A stretch of DNA of 64,000 nucleotides from an uncultured Coprococcus sp. (GCA_934247115.1 CAKQIY010000001.1:62001-126000); one strand, 5' to 3'; numbered from the stretch's first letter, positions 18,304 through 28,191 are shown. Notes: generated from the sequence alone by a model not told the origin. Translations and numbers: made by a program.

Positions 18304-19296
18304 CTAGTTATTCTTCTCGCTAAGAAGCTCTATATACTTACCTGTACCTATGGCTACAGCTCTGAGTGGATCCTCTGCAGTCATTGTAGTTATTCCTGTC
18401 TTCTCCTCAAGAAGCTCCTCAAGTCCATGAAGAAGTGCTCCTCCTCCAGTCAGAACTATACCTCTGTCAGCTATATCTGCTGCCAGCTCAGGAGGTGTTC
18501 TCTCAAGAACTGAATGTACAGCCTCACAGATCTGTGAAGCCGGCTCGCGAAGCGCCTCCTCTGTTTCATCTGATGTGACAGTGACAGTCTTCGGAAGTCC
18601 TGTTACAAGGTTTCTTCCCCTTATATCCAGGGTTATATTCTCAGGACGTCTATAACATGTTCCTATCTTGATCTTGATCTCCTCAGCGGTTCTCTCTCCG
18701 ATCAGAAGATTATGCTTCTTTCTCATAAATCGCACAACAGCCTCATCGAAATCGTCACCAGCAACCTTGATGGACGCACTGACAACCGGTCCTCCGAGAG
18801 ATATAACAGCTATATCTGCTGTTCCTCCGCCTATATCAACTATCATATTGCCACATGGTCTGTATATATCTATACCGGCACCTATCGCAGCAGCGACTGG
18901 CTCCTCTATGATCGACACGTCTCTGGCTCCGGCCGCATAGGTTGCATCCTCAACAGCCTTCTTCTCTACCTCTGTAACCTGTGAAGGCACACATACACTT
19001 ATCCTTGGGCGTCGTCCGAAATAGCTTCTTCCCACTGCCTTCTGAATAAAGTACTTGAGCATCTTCTCAGTAATCGTATAATCGGATATAACTCCCTGTC
19101 TGAGAGGTCTGATGGCTACTATATTGCCCGGAGTTCTTCCAAGCATGAGTCGAGCCTCTTCTCCTATAGCCACTATCTTATTCGTATCTCTGTCGTATGC
19201 CACAACTGAAGGCTCCTTGAGCACAACGCCCTTGCCCTTCACATACACCAGAATACTGGCTGTACCTAAATCTATACCTATATCTGCGCTTGCCAT
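18304..19296 (-). CDS. mreB: MreB/Mbl rod-shape actin homologue
   Basis: Bacterial actin that guides lateral cell-wall synthesis on the inner face of the membrane. At 330 residues it has the usual length. Actin-fold phosphate loops are visible: DIGIDLGTASILVYVKG, IVDIGGGTADIAVISLGG and GIVLTGGGALLHGLEELL; the IIEEPVAAAIGAG segment is also typical. The ATG at 19296 is preferred over the adjacent GTG at 19299, with AAGGGAG seven bases upstream. mreC and mreD are absent next to it, so this is an Mbl/MreBH-type solitary copy, between a large sensory protein and recD2. Confidence 0.95.
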   Translation of the reverse strand: MASADIGIDLGTASILVYVKGKGVVLKEPSVVAYDRDTNKIVAIGEEARLMLGRTPGNIVAIRPLRQGVISDYTITEKMLKYFIQKAVGRSYFGRRPRISVCVPSQVTEVEKKAVEDATYAAGARDVSIIEEPVAAAIGAGIDIYRPCGNMIVDIGGGTADIAVISLGGPVVSASIKVAGDDFDEAVVRFMRKKHNLLIGERTAEEIKIKIGTCYRRPENITLDIRGRNLVTGLPKTVTVTSDETEEALREPASQICEAVHSVLERTPPELAADIADRGIVLTGGGALLHGLEELLEEKTGITTMTAEDPLRAVAIGTGKYIELLSEKNN

Positions 19297-19310
19297 CACA
19301 AGTCTCCCTT

Positions 19311-21818
19311 CTATTCGTTCACGTCTCTTAATATTACAAGAGATGCATCACTGCCGTCAAGCCATTTCATGGTAACTTCTGTCAGATCCATTATCTTGTC
19401 AAGGCTTCTTATATAACTTCTCCAGTTTACCTCTTTGCTGTCCGTCACCAGATGCTGATTAGGACCACCCATTATTTTATACTTGTCTCTGAGATTCTCT
19501 ATGAGCAGCTTGCTGTCTTTGTCTGTGAAATCATATCCGAGCATATCATTCAGTGCCCTGTTAGAAAACAGCACTCTTCCAGTATCAATTTCTCTTATAA
19601 ATATGCCCTCATCCATGTAGTTATATGTATCAAGGAGCACACTGTTGATCCTCTTGACGCTGTCATCACTCTCTATCCTCTCGAGTGAACATCTGAGAAC
19701 ATCCGCAGTCTGCTTCGCGTATTCAATCTCCTCAGCAGTCCACAGCTTGTTCATGGATGTATTCGCAAGCACAAACACAGCACCATATCTGCCATTCACA
19801 TATACAGGAACCGCGGTAAAGCTCTTAACCGATCCCTCTGACATAATCTTCTTGGCCGCATCATCTATATGCTTTGCATCTATGACCAGATATCCATTGT
19901 CCACCAGTCTGCCTGTTCTCTGTCCATTCTGCCATGATCTGAACTTCATGTTCGCGCGCTGCCACTCGGATACATACTCTTCCGCCGACATGCTCTGATT
20001 CTTTGACCAGATATACTGGCAGTCGAGATCGCCATTCTCATCCTTTACATACAACGCTGCAACGTCTGCATTGAGCCCCTCTCCCACCTGGGATATAAGG
20101 TCATTGATCACCTGAGGCTGACTCTTATCTGAATTGTTCAGCGCATCGACTATAACCTTCTGCCACTGCAGCTTGGTCTCCATCATAACCTCCTCAGACT
20201 TGGCGCGGATAGCCTCCTTTGCCAGTATCTGGGAGCTGAATGCATACTCTGAGAATATGCGTCCCAACTGCCACTGAACCTTATATACGCTCTCCATCTT
20301 CTTGGCTGCTTCATCATCATATGAACAACAGATCCAGGTAGCCACGTGATTACCATCTATCATGATCGGAGCTCCACATATCATACTTCCGTTGATATCA
20401 TCATCCATCTCCATCATGACCGGAACATTGTTCCTGAGTATGACCTCATTCAGCTTCATATATATCTGCTTGTACTGAGGCTTCTCGAACATATCATAAA
20501 AATATCCCATATGTTTCTGTGGACCTGCAGGCTCCACCATCTTCTTACCCACCGGATCAATGATCGTAGTGTACAAACCTGTCAGCATGGCAAATGCCTT
20601 GGTGATCATGGACCACTTATCAGTATCCAGCTGTGTTCTCTCATCGTCCGACTGTGTATTGGTCTTCATGATATATGAAAGCTTGTCATCAAACTCCTTC
20701 TTCGCACGCTCCACACTGTTCTCAAGGGCCTTCTTATCTGTTATATCCGATATAAAATACTCGACTGTATATATGTTGTCAGCAGCCTGGGTGACCGAGC
20801 TCTGGGACTTTACCCAGATCACCTCGCCCCTGTCGTTGACTACCCTAAATTCTTCCTCATAATCCTTATCCTCACGCTTAGTCGCAGTCCTGACATTGGC
20901 CATAACACGGCTTCTGTCCTTTGGATGTATATAATCCTCTATAAGTCTGTCACCGAGCTTGATGGCATCTACATTGATACCCATCTGCCTTGCGTTCGGT
21001 GTTATATACTTGAATATAGGTCTTCCGTTCTCGTACTGCTGTACCAGGACAAAGCTCTTGATCTTGGACATCGCCGACAGAATGTATTCTGCCTGGTCTT
21101 CATTGTACCCTGTCTCCTTATCCTTGATGAACAGCAGCTCTATTCCATCCATATCTCCCTCAGAAGTCCTGACGATATGGCACTTAAGTCTCATCTTGCT
21201 TATATCACGGCGCGCCGAAACTATCCTTGTCTCCATCTCGAAATCATCAACACCCGTATTCTGAACCTTGTACAGCTGGCCTATGAGCAGATCATAATCG
21301 CTCTTTGGAAGCAGATCACTGAGTCCCACAAGGCCGCCATAGAAATTGCCGTCCGTGTAGCCATACTCGGAGATATTCTTGGACACATATCTGGTCCTCC
21401 ATACGCCCTCCGGCTTATACAGATACAGTGCTACGACACCGATGTGATTGATTATCCTTTCAAGGCTGACACTTCCTATAGTGACATCAGATCTCAGCTC
21501 GAACAGAACCATATACGCCTTTCTTCCGCCATACTCGAACTGATTGACAAATCCACTGACCACAAATCTGTCTTTATTATTCACTATAAGTCCCAGTCTG
21601 TGCCATATGATAGCCTTCTTGTCATCAAGTGTAGGCCAGAACTCATCACTGACCATAAACTTGTCAGGCTCCATGCCAAGGGACTCTACATTAGCACCTA
21701 TGATCTTCACCGCTGCGTTATTGATGCTCAGCACCTCTCCATCCTCGCAGAATACAACTGCAGGATACTCTACTATTCCCAAGAAATCTGAATAACCACT
21801 TAATTTGTTTATCTCCAT
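19311..21818 (-). CDS. Multi-domain sensory protein without output domain (PAS x3, PocR-like, GAF, PAS)
   Basis: A soluble 835-residue protein with no signal peptide or membrane segment. By fold pattern it holds three PAS-like domains (about 10-115, 122-240, 245-365), a PocR-like domain (about 400-545; IIDPVGKKMVEPAG and CGAPIMIDGNHVATWICC), a GAF domain (about 560-725; NADVAALYVKDENGD, FTAVPVYVNGRYGAVFVLAN) and a last PAS (about 735-830; REIDTGRVLFSNRALNDMLGYD). No kinase, GGDEF, EAL, HD-GYP or DNA-binding domain follows. It ends about 15 bases before mreB and is almost certainly cotranscribed with it. Such a protein could act through a partner; which one is unknown. Domain limits are estimates. 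Confidence 0.75.
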   Translation of the reverse strand: MEINKLSGYSDFLGIVEYPAVVFCEDGEVLSINNAAVKIIGANVESLGMEPDKFMVSDEFWPTLDDKKAIIWHRLGLIVNNKDRFVVSGFVNQFEYGGRKAYMVLFELRSDVTIGSVSLERIINHIGVVALYLYKPEGVWRTRYVSKNISEYGYTDGNFYGGLVGLSDLLPKSDYDLLIGQLYKVQNTGVDDFEMETRIVSARRDISKMRLKCHIVRTSEGDMDGIELLFIKDKETGYNEDQAEYILSAMSKIKSFVLVQQYENGRPIFKYITPNARQMGINVDAIKLGDRLIEDYIHPKDRSRVMANVRTATKREDKDYEEEFRVVNDRGEVIWVKSQSSVTQAADNIYTVEYFISDITDKKALENSVERAKKEFDDKLSYIMKTNTQSDDERTQLDTDKWSMITKAFAMLTGLYTTIIDPVGKKMVEPAGPQKHMGYFYDMFEKPQYKQIYMKLNEVILRNNVPVMMEMDDDINGSMICGAPIMIDGNHVATWICCSYDDEAAKKMESVYKVQWQLGRIFSEYAFSSQILAKEAIRAKSEEVMMETKLQWQKVIVDALNNSDKSQPQVINDLISQVGEGLNADVAALYVKDENGDLDCQYIWSKNQSMSAEEYVSEWQRANMKFRSWQNGQRTGRLVDNGYLVIDAKHIDDAAKKIMSEGSVKSFTAVPVYVNGRYGAVFVLANTSMNKLWTAEEIEYAKQTADVLRCSLERIESDDSVKRINSVLLDTYNYMDEGIFIREIDTGRVLFSNRALNDMLGYDFTDKDSKLLIENLRDKYKIMGGPNQHLVTDSKEVNWRSYIRSLDKIMDLTEVTMKWLDGSDASLVILRDVNE

Positions 21819-21903
21819 GTATATCTCTCCATATCCTGTATCGTAAAACAGTCCGCCCCTTAAGGTCAGACTTTACACCCGTACATACCCCTTAATGCAC
21901 ATA

Positions 21904-21936
21904 AAACTTTCCTATGACAGATACATAGAAAAGTTT
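21904..21936 (-). terminator. Terminator of the DivIVA-like gene
   Basis: AAACTTTCCTATG at 21904-21916 pairs with CATAGAAAAGTTT at 21924-21936 with one wobble; the minus-strand 3' arm ends in TTTTAT. Confidence 0.65.
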
Positions 21937-21987
21937 CATGCTTAGTTGCAGCTGTCACGTTCGTGAAGCCGCTATATTATGCCGATG

Positions 21988-22884
21988 TTACTGCTGTGGT
22001 TCCTCTGTATCCCCAACCATCTCTGTAGCCTCGCTCTTAAGTCCTGTAAAGGCTCTGTCTGCAACATCCTTTGTAGAAGAACATGCTGATATGACATTGT
22101 CAAGTGATGACAGCAGATCTGACATGTATCTGCTAACGCTGGCACATTCCTTCTTGACATTATTGCGAAGTCTTGTGGCATCCTCAGTTGCTGTGTTTCT
22201 TGTATTCGCTGCATCCTTCTGAGCTTCCTCTCTCATGACCTTGCATTCATACTCAGTCTTGGCTGTCAGAGCCTCAGAATCTGCATGGGACTTATTCCTT
22301 GTTCTCTCTGCCTCTGAATAAGCCTCATCCTTCATACCATTGCACTTTGCCTCTGTCTGATCGTACATCTGCTGGCACTGGATCTCAGTATCTGTCTGAA
22401 GCTTTGTGCATCTCTCCTTGACCTCTGTCTCATATGCCTCAAGCTCTGCAGTAATTGTATTCTTCTTGTCTGTACACTCCTTCTCAGTCTGGGCAAGCAG
22501 TGTATCTGCGCTCTCACGTGCCTCAAGAAGTGTTCTTGATATAGACTCATATCTGCCTGCATTCTCAAGCTCTCTCTGCTTATACGCATTGATCTGCTCC
22601 TTGAGCGATTCAAGCTCGCTCTCCTGCTCAGCATTGGTCTTCTTCAAAGTCTCTATAGTCTTGGACGACTCAGTCATATTGACTTCTCTCATAGTCTTGA
22701 GACTGAGAACAGCCTCACTGAGCTTGTTGACATTCGCCTTGAGCTCCTCAACCTCTTTGTTATGCTTCTCCTTAAGCTCATCGATGTAATAATCAACTGA
22801 TGCTTTATCATATCCGCCAAATTTAACTGTTTTTAATGTCTCTACCCTATCGTCAGTTACAATATCCTCTACCTGCTTTGCCAT
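21988..22884 (-). CDS. DivIVA-like coiled-coil protein
   Basis: A 298-residue protein. Its N-terminus (VKFGGYDKASVDYYIDELKEKHNKEVEEL, about residues 20-48) fits the DivIVA/GpsB lipid-binding motif and first coiled coil, and an almost unbroken coiled coil covers about 35-250, rich in Glu, Lys, Thr and Ala. Several cysteines are spaced along the rod (TEKECTDKK, ERCTKLQ, EIQCQQM, EAKCNGM, EYECKVM, KKECASV), which is uncommon in DivIVA. Family members mark curved membrane at poles or septa and recruit wall or division factors. It has its own promoter and terminator. Confidence 0.7.
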   Translation of the reverse strand: MAKQVEDIVTDDRVETLKTVKFGGYDKASVDYYIDELKEKHNKEVEELKANVNKLSEAVLSLKTMREVNMTESSKTIETLKKTNAEQESELESLKEQINAYKQRELENAGRYESISRTLLEARESADTLLAQTEKECTDKKNTITAELEAYETEVKERCTKLQTDTEIQCQQMYDQTEAKCNGMKDEAYSEAERTRNKSHADSEALTAKTEYECKVMREEAQKDAANTRNTATEDATRLRNNVKKECASVSRYMSDLLSSLDNVISACSSTKDVADRAFTGLKSEATEMVGDTEEPQQ

Positions 22885-22914
22885 GACTTTACCTCCAAAA
22901 TCTAATTGTACTTA

Positions 22915-22942
22915 GTTATATTGTAATCGTGTGTTATGCCAA
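22915..22942 (-). promoter_or_regulatory. Promoter of the DivIVA-like gene
   Basis: TTGGCA at 22937-22942 and TATAAC at 22915-22920, spacer 16. The 322-base divergent region 22885-23206 also holds a short CGCGC/GCGCG inverted repeat near 23002-23018 of unknown role; nothing else coding is seen there. Confidence 0.55.
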
Positions 22943-23094
22943 TATCTGTTCTAGTCAGGTCCGGTTGTGTCATCAAATGCAGTCATGCAGCTTGATAACC
23001 CCGCGCATATCAGCGCGTTTTATATTATATCACACATCATTGTTTAAGCAAAGCACTTTTGCCTTTTCTGCATTTTATTTAATTCATTTTATGA

Positions 23095-23122
23095 TTACAA
23101 ACATAGAATTTTATGCTATATT
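23095..23122 (+). promoter_or_regulatory. Promoter of the lipoprotein gene at 23207
   Basis: TTACAA at 23095-23100 and extended -10 TGCTATATT (hexamer 23117-23122), spacer 16. Confidence 0.5.
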
Positions 23123-23206
23123 GTTTATGCTGTATAAATCACATTCAACTTATACATTTTATACAAGAGAGCCTTTCTACTGTACTTAATTCGGAGGAAT
23201 ATATAG

Positions 23207-23965
23207 ATGAAACACCACTTAAAGCAATATTCAAAACTGGCTTTATTAGGACTTACAGCCACACTTGTCATGACTTCCATGACCGGATGTATGCACCGCA
23301 AAAAAACGGCATACCAGACATATATGCAGAACGTTTTAGATGTTAATTACAAGGGAGATTTCGATGGTTATGTCAAGGACAATGAGGGCTCCAGCGACGA
23401 TGCCCAGGCGATGTACGATGACACCATTGATTACCTGGCAAATCAGCTTATCAACCACTATTCCCTGGCAAATGCTGATTCAGACGAAGTGAAAAATATA
23501 TTCAGCGGGACGGCAAAAAGCATCTACTCCCGCTCAAAATACGAGGTATCCCAGGCATACAAGAACGGCGATGACTATTATGTCGATGTCACAGTGTATC
23601 CGATGGACGTCCTGAATCAGGCATCCGATGATGTATTTGAATATATCGAGGATTCCAACAAAAAGATAGCTGCCGGAGAGTTCAACAACACAGATAAGGG
23701 AGATTACGAAACTCAATTTGCTCAGGGAGTAGCCGATATTCTTCAGGCAAAGGCATCTGACATGGATTACCGCAGCCCGGTGGTGATTTCTGTTAAGATA
23801 ACCGATGACGGTGACTATTACTGTGCTGACTCGGCGGGGCTGTCCCAGGTTGATGCATCCATGCTTGCAATAGAGGGTTCCCGGCAGAGCTCAGGATCTG
23901 ACAGCTCAAGCGAGGACAGTTCAGACGAAGGCAATATCTCCTCAGGTGGCGAGACCGCCGAGTAA
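23207..23965 (+). CDS. Secreted lipoprotein of unknown function
   Basis: A 252-residue lipoprotein: basic N-terminus, hydrophobic core and lipobox MTGC (about Cys28), so it is anchored to the outer face of the membrane. The mature part is an alpha/beta domain of about 190 residues (VLDVNYKGDFDGYVKDN; KYEVSQAYKNGDDYYVDVTVYPMDVL; SPVVISVKITDDGDYYCADSAGLSQVD), resembling the DUF5105/NTF2-like lipoproteins of Lachnospiraceae, but I cannot name the family. A Ser/Asp/Glu-rich low-complexity tail of about 30 residues ends the protein. The GGAGGA ribosome site supports the start. It is a single-gene unit. Confidence 0.8.
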   Translation: MKHHLKQYSKLALLGLTATLVMTSMTGCMHRKKTAYQTYMQNVLDVNYKGDFDGYVKDNEGSSDDAQAMYDDTIDYLANQLINHYSLANADSDEVKNIFSGTAKSIYSRSKYEVSQAYKNGDDYYVDVTVYPMDVLNQASDDVFEYIEDSNKKIAAGEFNNTDKGDYETQFAQGVADILQAKASDMDYRSPVVISVKITDDGDYYCADSAGLSQVDASMLAIEGSRQSSGSDSSSEDSSDEGNISSGGETAE

Positions 23966-24006
23966 CTATATGCATTAAGAATGAGTCTTAAGAATATACA
24001 TTAAGA

Positions 24007-24057
24007 AAAGCTCAGCCTGTGTGATTTCTACTGAATCCATCACACAGGCTGAGCTTT
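24007..24057. terminator. Bidirectional terminator between convergent genes
   Basis: A perfect 19-base inverted repeat (24007-24025 with 24039-24057), beginning AAAGCTCAG and ending CTGAGCTTT, serves the lipoprotein gene on the left and the giant surface-protein gene on the right. Confidence 0.92.
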
Positions 24058-24076
24058 ATATATATGGTACCTCCGA

Positions 24077-27000
24077 CTACTTTCTCACCCTGACTGACTT
24101 TGTCTTGCTCCATGCTGAGTAGCATCTTGTGCCAGCCTTGTTCGAAAAGCTTCTAATCCTTACATAATATGTTTTTCCGCCTTTAATCCGTTGCTTTGCT
24201 CCAAGACTCGCAGTCGTCTTGCTTCCACCGCTTAACACCATGAAATCATATGTACCCTTTTTAAAGTTTGATGTTGTTGAATACTGGATCTGATAGCCAT
24301 CTGCGTAGCTTATCTTTCCCCACTTTAATCTTACAGACACAGCCGATGGACTCTTTATCTGGCTTATACCTGGTATCTTCGGGCTGACAGTAACAGGTAT
24401 TATCTTCTTCACCTTCACATGATTCGAATCTCCAGCATATACGGTGATGTTTGCCTTGCCTATATACCGGGCTGCGATCGTTATTGTTCCAGCAGAGTCT
24501 ACCTTTACAGCTTTGTTATCCGAGCTGTAGCTGAGCTTTCCGGCACGCGCGCTCACGCTCTGTGAAATAGATATTCTCTTCGAGCTGGTTGACATCTCAA
24601 TTCTGTAGCTGCGCTTTTTCAGTGTTATGCTGTTCGAAGCCTTTTTGATCTTAAAATTGATCGTCTTCTGTCCCTGATATGCGCCAGTGCCTGTAATTAC
24701 AGTCTCTGCTGTTCCGGCAGCTTTGTTCTTATTGTATGAAACCGTATAATCTATACCCTTATTCAGCGTTTTATTGCCAAGCTTTACTGTTACAGCCGGA
24801 TTCTTCGAATTACCATCATATGTATATTCTGTTTTGTTAAGCGTAACCTTTGCTGACGATATGCTCTTACGTGTGAGCTTCGAGCCATACGCATAGCTTG
24901 TCTCACCCTTTGCTCCACAGTATACACATGCATAGTAGTACTCTGCCGGGTAATCATAATCTGCTGCCTTCTTCAGATATTGCTCAGTTGTTTTCTTTGC
25001 TGTGTAGCTGTGATCAACCGGGTCTGTTGCTGTACCAGTTTCAAAAATCTCACCACACATGCTGCAGACAACATCTCCTGTATATCCGCCACTTACGCAG
25101 GTTGCCTTTTTCACTCCTACAAGCCTTTTTTTATGCTCGGTCTTTGAAACAACTTCATTTTCTCTGCTGATCTCCGCTCCACATACCGTACAATATATCA
25201 CCTTATCCCTGCTGCCCTCTTCCATGCATGTAGATGTTATCTCATTCTCATATACAGCCTCTCCCGGGGTATGATATCCAATCGGCTCTATTTTTTCTCC
25301 TTTTGTCCTTCCGCATCGTCCACATGTATATTCCATCAGGCCTTCTGTTTCACACAGAGCACCTTTCTTAACAACGCCGGAATTCCATCTATGTCCTAGC
25401 GCACTGATAACTATAGTTTTGACATCCGTATAGTTCTTTCCATTCAGTGTACATTTTGCTGTACATACCTTTGCACCATCATTCTCGCAGGATGCATTCG
25501 TGACGGTACTCGTTACAGTCATATTCGCATCTATCACATGGTCAGAATCTCTGGTACAGGTGAGAACCAGCTTGCAAGTGTTGCCATTTGCTGACCACTC
25601 ATACTTTGGGGCGTAATCATGCCCCAGGCTATCCCCGTGTGTAAATGTCTTTTTGCGATTCACTCTTCCACAGTTATCACAGGAATAATAATATTTCGCA
25701 GCAGTTGTACAGGTCGCAGCCTGTGCAAGAGTTTCATCATTTACTATTTCCGCAGTGTATGAATGTCCGCCTATCTCTGTTATATCAAGTTCATACTCAG
25801 CCTTCACCCACGGATTATATTTACTGGCAACCGTAATCGTTACAACGCCGTTGCCGATTGCCGAAAGTGATGCCGCAGTCCTAGACACTTCATTCACCTT
25901 TACAACAGTCTCATCCGACGATGTAACCGCATACTCATGTATGTCCGCTCTCGTTGGCCAATCCATTATATTTATACTCAGTTCCGCTCCAATTTCATAC
26001 TCACTTGGTGAAGTAGTCCTGTTATCGCTGTCCTTCTCCTGCCAATACACATATCTGATACTGGTAGGAAGTGACACGATCTTCTCATATCCGCACTTTG
26101 AACACGTCTCTACTGTCTGGCTTTCACCCTCATCTGCCTCTGATATGACATACTCATGTCCCCCCTGATCTGCCACATTGAACGTGTATTCCTGACAAAT
26201 TGAGCTGTCATATTTATGAACTATTCTTATGGTTACATCACCTGTTCCGACCGCCGTAAGCTTAGCAGCATATCTTCTATAAGAAGATTCCGGATCACCC
26301 ACTTTTACAATGCTTTGATCTGACGATGTAACTATAAATTCAGAGTTGTCGACTTTCGTTGGTGCATAATCCACTTCCAGATTAATCTCATCACCGACTT
26401 CCACATCAACAGGCTTGTATGTTCCATGGTTACCAATCCACCATTCAGTACGTGTTATCGCTGTCGGGATTGTCACCGTTTTTGTCATTCCACACTTTGA
26501 ACAAATTTTTTCTGTCTCTCCAGTGCCCGGTTCTGCCTGACTTATTACATAATTGTGACCACCCACGTCTGTTACAGACACAGTTATCACTTTTTTCATA
26601 TCCGGATTCACTGCCGGATATACAGTAACCGTCGTCTCACCTATCTTATTCATGTGAAATACGCCTTCACAATTAGATGAAGGAGTGTATGTAATGATAG
26701 CCGGGTCTGCTATATCAAACACGAATTTGTCATCAGATTTGCTAGCTGATGCCGTTGAGAAAGATATGTATGTCTCTATATTCTTTCCTACTTCGAACTC
26801 CTGATCATATGTGGATGAGGTGTAGTTATTGGCTATCCTCCAGTTCACCTCCATCGATTTAGGTCCCGTAATCTTACATCTCTCGCAAACACCGTCTGTA
26901 AAGCTGTGTCCCATAGCCGGAACCTCATCCTCTATCTTTTTGTAGCCACATTTAGCGCATGTGTATACTGTTCCACCTGTCTCTGTACATGTGGCCTCTT

Positions 27001-28060
27001 TTTTCACACCTTCACCATACACATGCTCCGTGCATGAATCATACCGCTGTCCAAGCAGCTTATCCAGCTTGGCCTGCGCTGCATCCACCTTTTTCTGCCA
27101 CTTCTCCGGATCTACAGTCTCATAATATTCATCAAACAGCTTCTCAAATTCAGCTATTGTGTACACCTCATATTTGCTGGTATAGTTTGAAAGCTTGCTT
27201 GCATTGAAGCATGAAGTATTGCCATACCTGCCATAGAGTGTGAATCCGACTCCCATCACCTGATCTGCTGCCCAGAACATATTGGTATAATGTCCAACCG
27301 TGACTCCCTCCGAATCCGCCTTTTGTTCAACAGCTGTAAGCTGACTCTGCGAAGTTATGGATGAATATCCCAGCTCATCCCTTATCTTGTTAAAAGATGC
27401 CTTCTCACTGTTCCATCCTGCCGCCGGATCAGTATATCCAAACGCCAGATTCTCACATGACACCTGAAGAAGTGAATGATTTGTGAGTCCTGCACCTCTG
27501 TCCGCGCCTGACTGTGCCACCGCCATGAAATAGAAATTAGTCTTAGCCGCATTCCTCTTCATTGCCCCGACATAGTTTTCGTCTGTGTCCCTTAACGAAT
27601 TAATTTTATTCAATACCGCAAATGTCGCCTTTGTGTTTTCAAGCGATATGGCATCTTTCTTATCTCCGGTAACAACAACCTTGTTATTTCTCGATTCCGG
27701 AAGACCTGTATTATTTCCTCCCGCCCACTTGGAGAAATCTTCCTCACATGCCTCCTGCAGGACAGTCTTGGCCCGATCCAGATCATATTTCTGTTTTGTT
27801 GTCAGGTTACTTTTCGCAAGCATCCAGTCTACAAAACCTATGGATCCCTGATCATATACGGTCATCACTTCACTCTGATCTTTCTTCACCTGTTCCAGCT
27901 CACTCTGAGCCTCTTCTATCTGCTGGTCAAGGGTACTGGCCTTGACTGTCTGAATACCTGTCGTCTGAATACCTGCCGTCAGCATCAGCACTGCACACAC
28001 TACCACTGTTGCTGCTTTTTTACACAATATCCTTCCCGATATGCTTCCTTTTCTTTTCAT
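24077..28060 (-). CDS. Giant secreted surface protein: CAP domain, cysteine-pair modules, Ig-like and Fn3 domains
   Basis: A secreted protein of 1327 residues. The start at MKRKGSISG (28060) is preferred because AGGGGGAG lies upstream; the ATG nine codons earlier has no site. A signal peptide is followed by a short coiled coil, then an SCP/CAP-like domain (about 90-310; QSGADRGAGLTNHSLL, VGHYTNMFWAADQVMGVGF). The middle holds repeated CxxC modules (YTCAKCGYKKIED, EKICSKCGMTKT, VETCSKCGYEKI, YSCDNCGR, YTCGRCGRTKG, IYCTVCGAE) alternating with Ig-like domains. The C-terminus has a YDG-type repeat (NKTEYTYDGNSKNPAVTVKLG), a Big-2-like domain and a terminal Fn3 (KLSWGK-like KWGKISYADGYQIQYS). No LPXTG motif is seen, so anchoring is unknown. 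Confidence 0.85.
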   Translation of the reverse strand: MKRKGSISGRILCKKAATVVVCAVLMLTAGIQTTGIQTVKASTLDQQIEEAQSELEQVKKDQSEVMTVYDQGSIGFVDWMLAKSNLTTKQKYDLDRAKTVLQEACEEDFSKWAGGNNTGLPESRNNKVVVTGDKKDAISLENTKATFAVLNKINSLRDTDENYVGAMKRNAAKTNFYFMAVAQSGADRGAGLTNHSLLQVSCENLAFGYTDPAAGWNSEKASFNKIRDELGYSSITSQSQLTAVEQKADSEGVTVGHYTNMFWAADQVMGVGFTLYGRYGNTSCFNASKLSNYTSKYEVYTIAEFEKLFDEYYETVDPEKWQKKVDAAQAKLDKLLGQRYDSCTEHVYGEGVKKEATCTETGGTVYTCAKCGYKKIEDEVPAMGHSFTDGVCERCKITGPKSMEVNWRIANNYTSSTYDQEFEVGKNIETYISFSTASASKSDDKFVFDIADPAIITYTPSSNCEGVFHMNKIGETTVTVYPAVNPDMKKVITVSVTDVGGHNYVISQAEPGTGETEKICSKCGMTKTVTIPTAITRTEWWIGNHGTYKPVDVEVGDEINLEVDYAPTKVDNSEFIVTSSDQSIVKVGDPESSYRRYAAKLTAVGTGDVTIRIVHKYDSSICQEYTFNVADQGGHEYVISEADEGESQTVETCSKCGYEKIVSLPTSIRYVYWQEKDSDNRTTSPSEYEIGAELSINIMDWPTRADIHEYAVTSSDETVVKVNEVSRTAASLSAIGNGVVTITVASKYNPWVKAEYELDITEIGGHSYTAEIVNDETLAQAATCTTAAKYYYSCDNCGRVNRKKTFTHGDSLGHDYAPKYEWSANGNTCKLVLTCTRDSDHVIDANMTVTSTVTNASCENDGAKVCTAKCTLNGKNYTDVKTIVISALGHRWNSGVVKKGALCETEGLMEYTCGRCGRTKGEKIEPIGYHTPGEAVYENEITSTCMEEGSRDKVIYCTVCGAEISRENEVVSKTEHKKRLVGVKKATCVSGGYTGDVVCSMCGEIFETGTATDPVDHSYTAKKTTEQYLKKAADYDYPAEYYYACVYCGAKGETSYAYGSKLTRKSISSAKVTLNKTEYTYDGNSKNPAVTVKLGNKTLNKGIDYTVSYNKNKAAGTAETVITGTGAYQGQKTINFKIKKASNSITLKKRSYRIEMSTSSKRISISQSVSARAGKLSYSSDNKAVKVDSAGTITIAARYIGKANITVYAGDSNHVKVKKIIPVTVSPKIPGISQIKSPSAVSVRLKWGKISYADGYQIQYSTTSNFKKGTYDFMVLSGGSKTTASLGAKQRIKGGKTYYVRIRSFSNKAGTRCYSAWSKTKSVRVRK

Positions 28061-28156
28061 AATCTTTGATACTCCCCCTTTTTTCATATTCTATTTATAT
28101 TACCCCTTTACCCACATGTACTCCGGTGCGCCCATGCAGGAGATTTATTATAAAAT

Positions 28157-28191
28157 AAGGAGACTCATTATAATAATAAACAAGTCTCCTT
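28157..28191 (-). terminator. Terminator of the FHA gene
   Basis: AAGGAGACT at 28157-28165 pairs with AGTCTCCTT at 28183-28191, followed by ATTTTAT on the minus strand. Confidence 0.8.

Noticed and set aside
20925..21791. Plus-strand frame of 288 codons
   Set aside because: It is antisense to the sensory gene, has no ribosome site, and its composition is that of a mirrored coding frame.
23002..23018. CGCGC/GCGCG hairpin in the divergent region
   Set aside because: A five-base stem is too weak to call a terminator or operator without conservation data.
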